This document shows, in pieces, positions 4,606-5,067 of a DNA stretch of 5,067 nucleotides; the first letter of the stretch is position 1, and every line of letters begins with the position of its first letter. The DNA is from Nitrospiraceae bacterium. Its GTDB lineage: Bacteria > Nitrospirota > Nitrospiria > Nitrospirales > Nitrospiraceae. The notes beneath the pieces are model-generated. The model did no database searches and was not told where the DNA came from. It was given only the letters and a program-made list of their open reading frames with translations. The stretch spans positions 1 to 5,067 of the forward strand of contig JAABQN010000159.1 in the NCBI GenBank assembly GCA_011391455.1, written 5' to 3'. A program made the position numbers and the translations under genes.

Positions 4606-4990
4606 CTCAATAAGGCACCTTCGAGATTAAACGGAATGGTCATAGATGCGTCTCAGTGGTTCTGCCTCTAGAATCGAATTTCTCAACTCTTATTCGCTTT
4701 CTCGAATGTCAACGGAGACAGTCAGCAAAATCACCAGGCCCATGGATGTTCGTAGCTTTGGAGCGAAGGTTTCGGACCAGATCATTGTCCAGCACCTGAA
4801 AACTCAGATGGTTCTCCTTCTCAGCTCGGTGACAGCCCCGACAGGACTTCCTCCCCGTTGCTCGAAAGATGAGGTTCCTGTGGAGAGTCAGCACCTAGCT
4901 GCCGGCGGCTGGGAGTTCCGCTTGTCCCGGTTAACGATGATCAGATCTCGGCGCTGCGGGTGAGGAGCAGTAAAGCACCGCTCCTCATTT
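4606..4990. other. No convincing gene; upstream region of cytochrome operon
   Basis: Open frames on both strands lack ribosome sites and recognisable domains. One minus-strand fragment carries a single CxxCH (4843-4829) with a stop immediately before its GTG. On the plus strand, a frame open from 4873 runs without a stop into the carH copy at 4991, without a good start. A minus-strand TTGACA near 4710 has no good -10 partner. The stretch must contain the promoter of the cytochrome operon unless that operon is transcribed from farther right. Confidence 0.45.
4961..4987. repeat. 8-bp perfect stem-loop next to the 77-bp repeat
   Basis: TGAGGAGC (4961-4968), an 11-nt loop, GCTCCTCA (4980-4987), then TTT (4988-4990) and directly the 77-bp carH copy. 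As a plus-strand terminator it would be weak, because the T run is only three long. Its position right at the repeat boundary makes it relevant to how that junction arose. Confidence 0.5.
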
Positions 4991-5067
4991 GGAGCTCCAA
5001 TCGCTATCGCGAATATAGCGACGAAGAGGTGGCACTCCTCCGCTTTGTGAAGGCGCAGATGGAGCAA
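4991..5067 (+). repeat. 77-bp exact direct repeat, second copy, cut by window end
   Basis: Identical to 1851-1927 and running off the right edge, so the true length may be greater. It encodes carH residues 35-59 in frame (SSNRYREYSDEEVALLRFVK and onward). Residue 34 becomes W because the preceding base is T instead of C. The upstream frame is open for about 40 codons back to a TGA at 4870-4872 and shows no MerR N-terminus, so this is at best a 5'-truncated carH. Zero mismatches indicate a very recent duplication or an assembly overlap rather than an old paralog. Confidence 0.97.

Noticed and set aside
4705..4710. TTGACA on the minus strand as -35 of the cytochrome operon
   Set aside because: No acceptable -10 box at 16-18 bp spacing; the best A/T-rich string is too close.
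4646..4963. 105-codon plus-strand frame
   Set aside because: No ribosome site, no domain, odd composition rich in S and R. It ends in the hairpin just before the repeat.
1..5067. tRNA, rRNA, CRISPR array or riboswitch, including a B12 riboswitch near carH
   Set aside because: No regularly spaced repeats and no cloverleaf, rRNA core or conserved B12-box sequence seen. The carH leader is too short for a riboswitch.

Overview
The window looks like a bacterial chromosome fragment of moderate-to-high GC. It carries a CarH/LitR-type B12 photoreceptor, SUMF1-family and small zinc-ribbon proteins, and membrane b/c-type cytochromes. This mix fits a chemolithotrophic or respiratory bacterium. My best guess is a Nitrospira-like member of the Nitrospirota, from general familiarity with such gene neighbourhoods; no marker gene here proves it.

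Left part (1-1612, minus strand). In transcription order there is a 101-aa winged-helix-like protein (1612-1307), a 90-aa protein with two CxxC pairs (1280-1008), and an exported SUMF1/formylglycine-generating-enzyme-like protein (926 to beyond the left edge). Spacings of 26 and 81 bp allow one operon. The first two proteins are unrelated over most of their length but share their N-terminal ~20 residues, and their 5' leaders match without gaps (24 of 37 bases).

Centre (1613-2671). A divergent intergenic region separates this operon from a 306-aa MerR/B12-binding regulator on the plus strand. The regulator keeps every residue known to matter for adenosylcobalamin-dependent light sensing in CarH (W143, H144, E153, H154, H190). 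Both promoters can be read (TTGACA, 17 bp, TACAAT for the regulator; TTGACA, 17 bp, TATACG for the operon). A perfect 13-bp inverted repeat places one copy at each promoter, and a degenerate third copy precedes the zinc-ribbon gene. The simplest model is a B12/light-responsive switch controlling itself and the divergent small-protein/SUMF1 operon. No carotenoid or photolyase gene, the usual CarH partners, is visible.

Right part (2672-4605). A gene-poor stretch holds several small inverted repeats and a decayed minus-strand IS3-type OrfA N-terminus with an in-frame stop. Further right lies a tightly coupled minus-strand operon with 4-bp ATGA overlaps at both junctions: an unknown 166-aa soluble protein, a five-helix di-heme cytochrome b (two H-x13-H pairs), and a membrane-anchored tri-heme cytochrome c. 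Together the last two look like a transmembrane electron-transfer module between the quinone pool and periplasmic carriers.

Right edge (4606-5067). No convincing gene is visible. An 8-bp-stem hairpin is followed, three bases later, by an exact 77-bp copy of carH codons 34-59 that runs off the window. The left flanks of the two copies differ immediately. Either there is a real second carH fragment or tandem/circular unit of 3,140 bp, or this is an assembly-graph overlap (77 is a common k-mer length).
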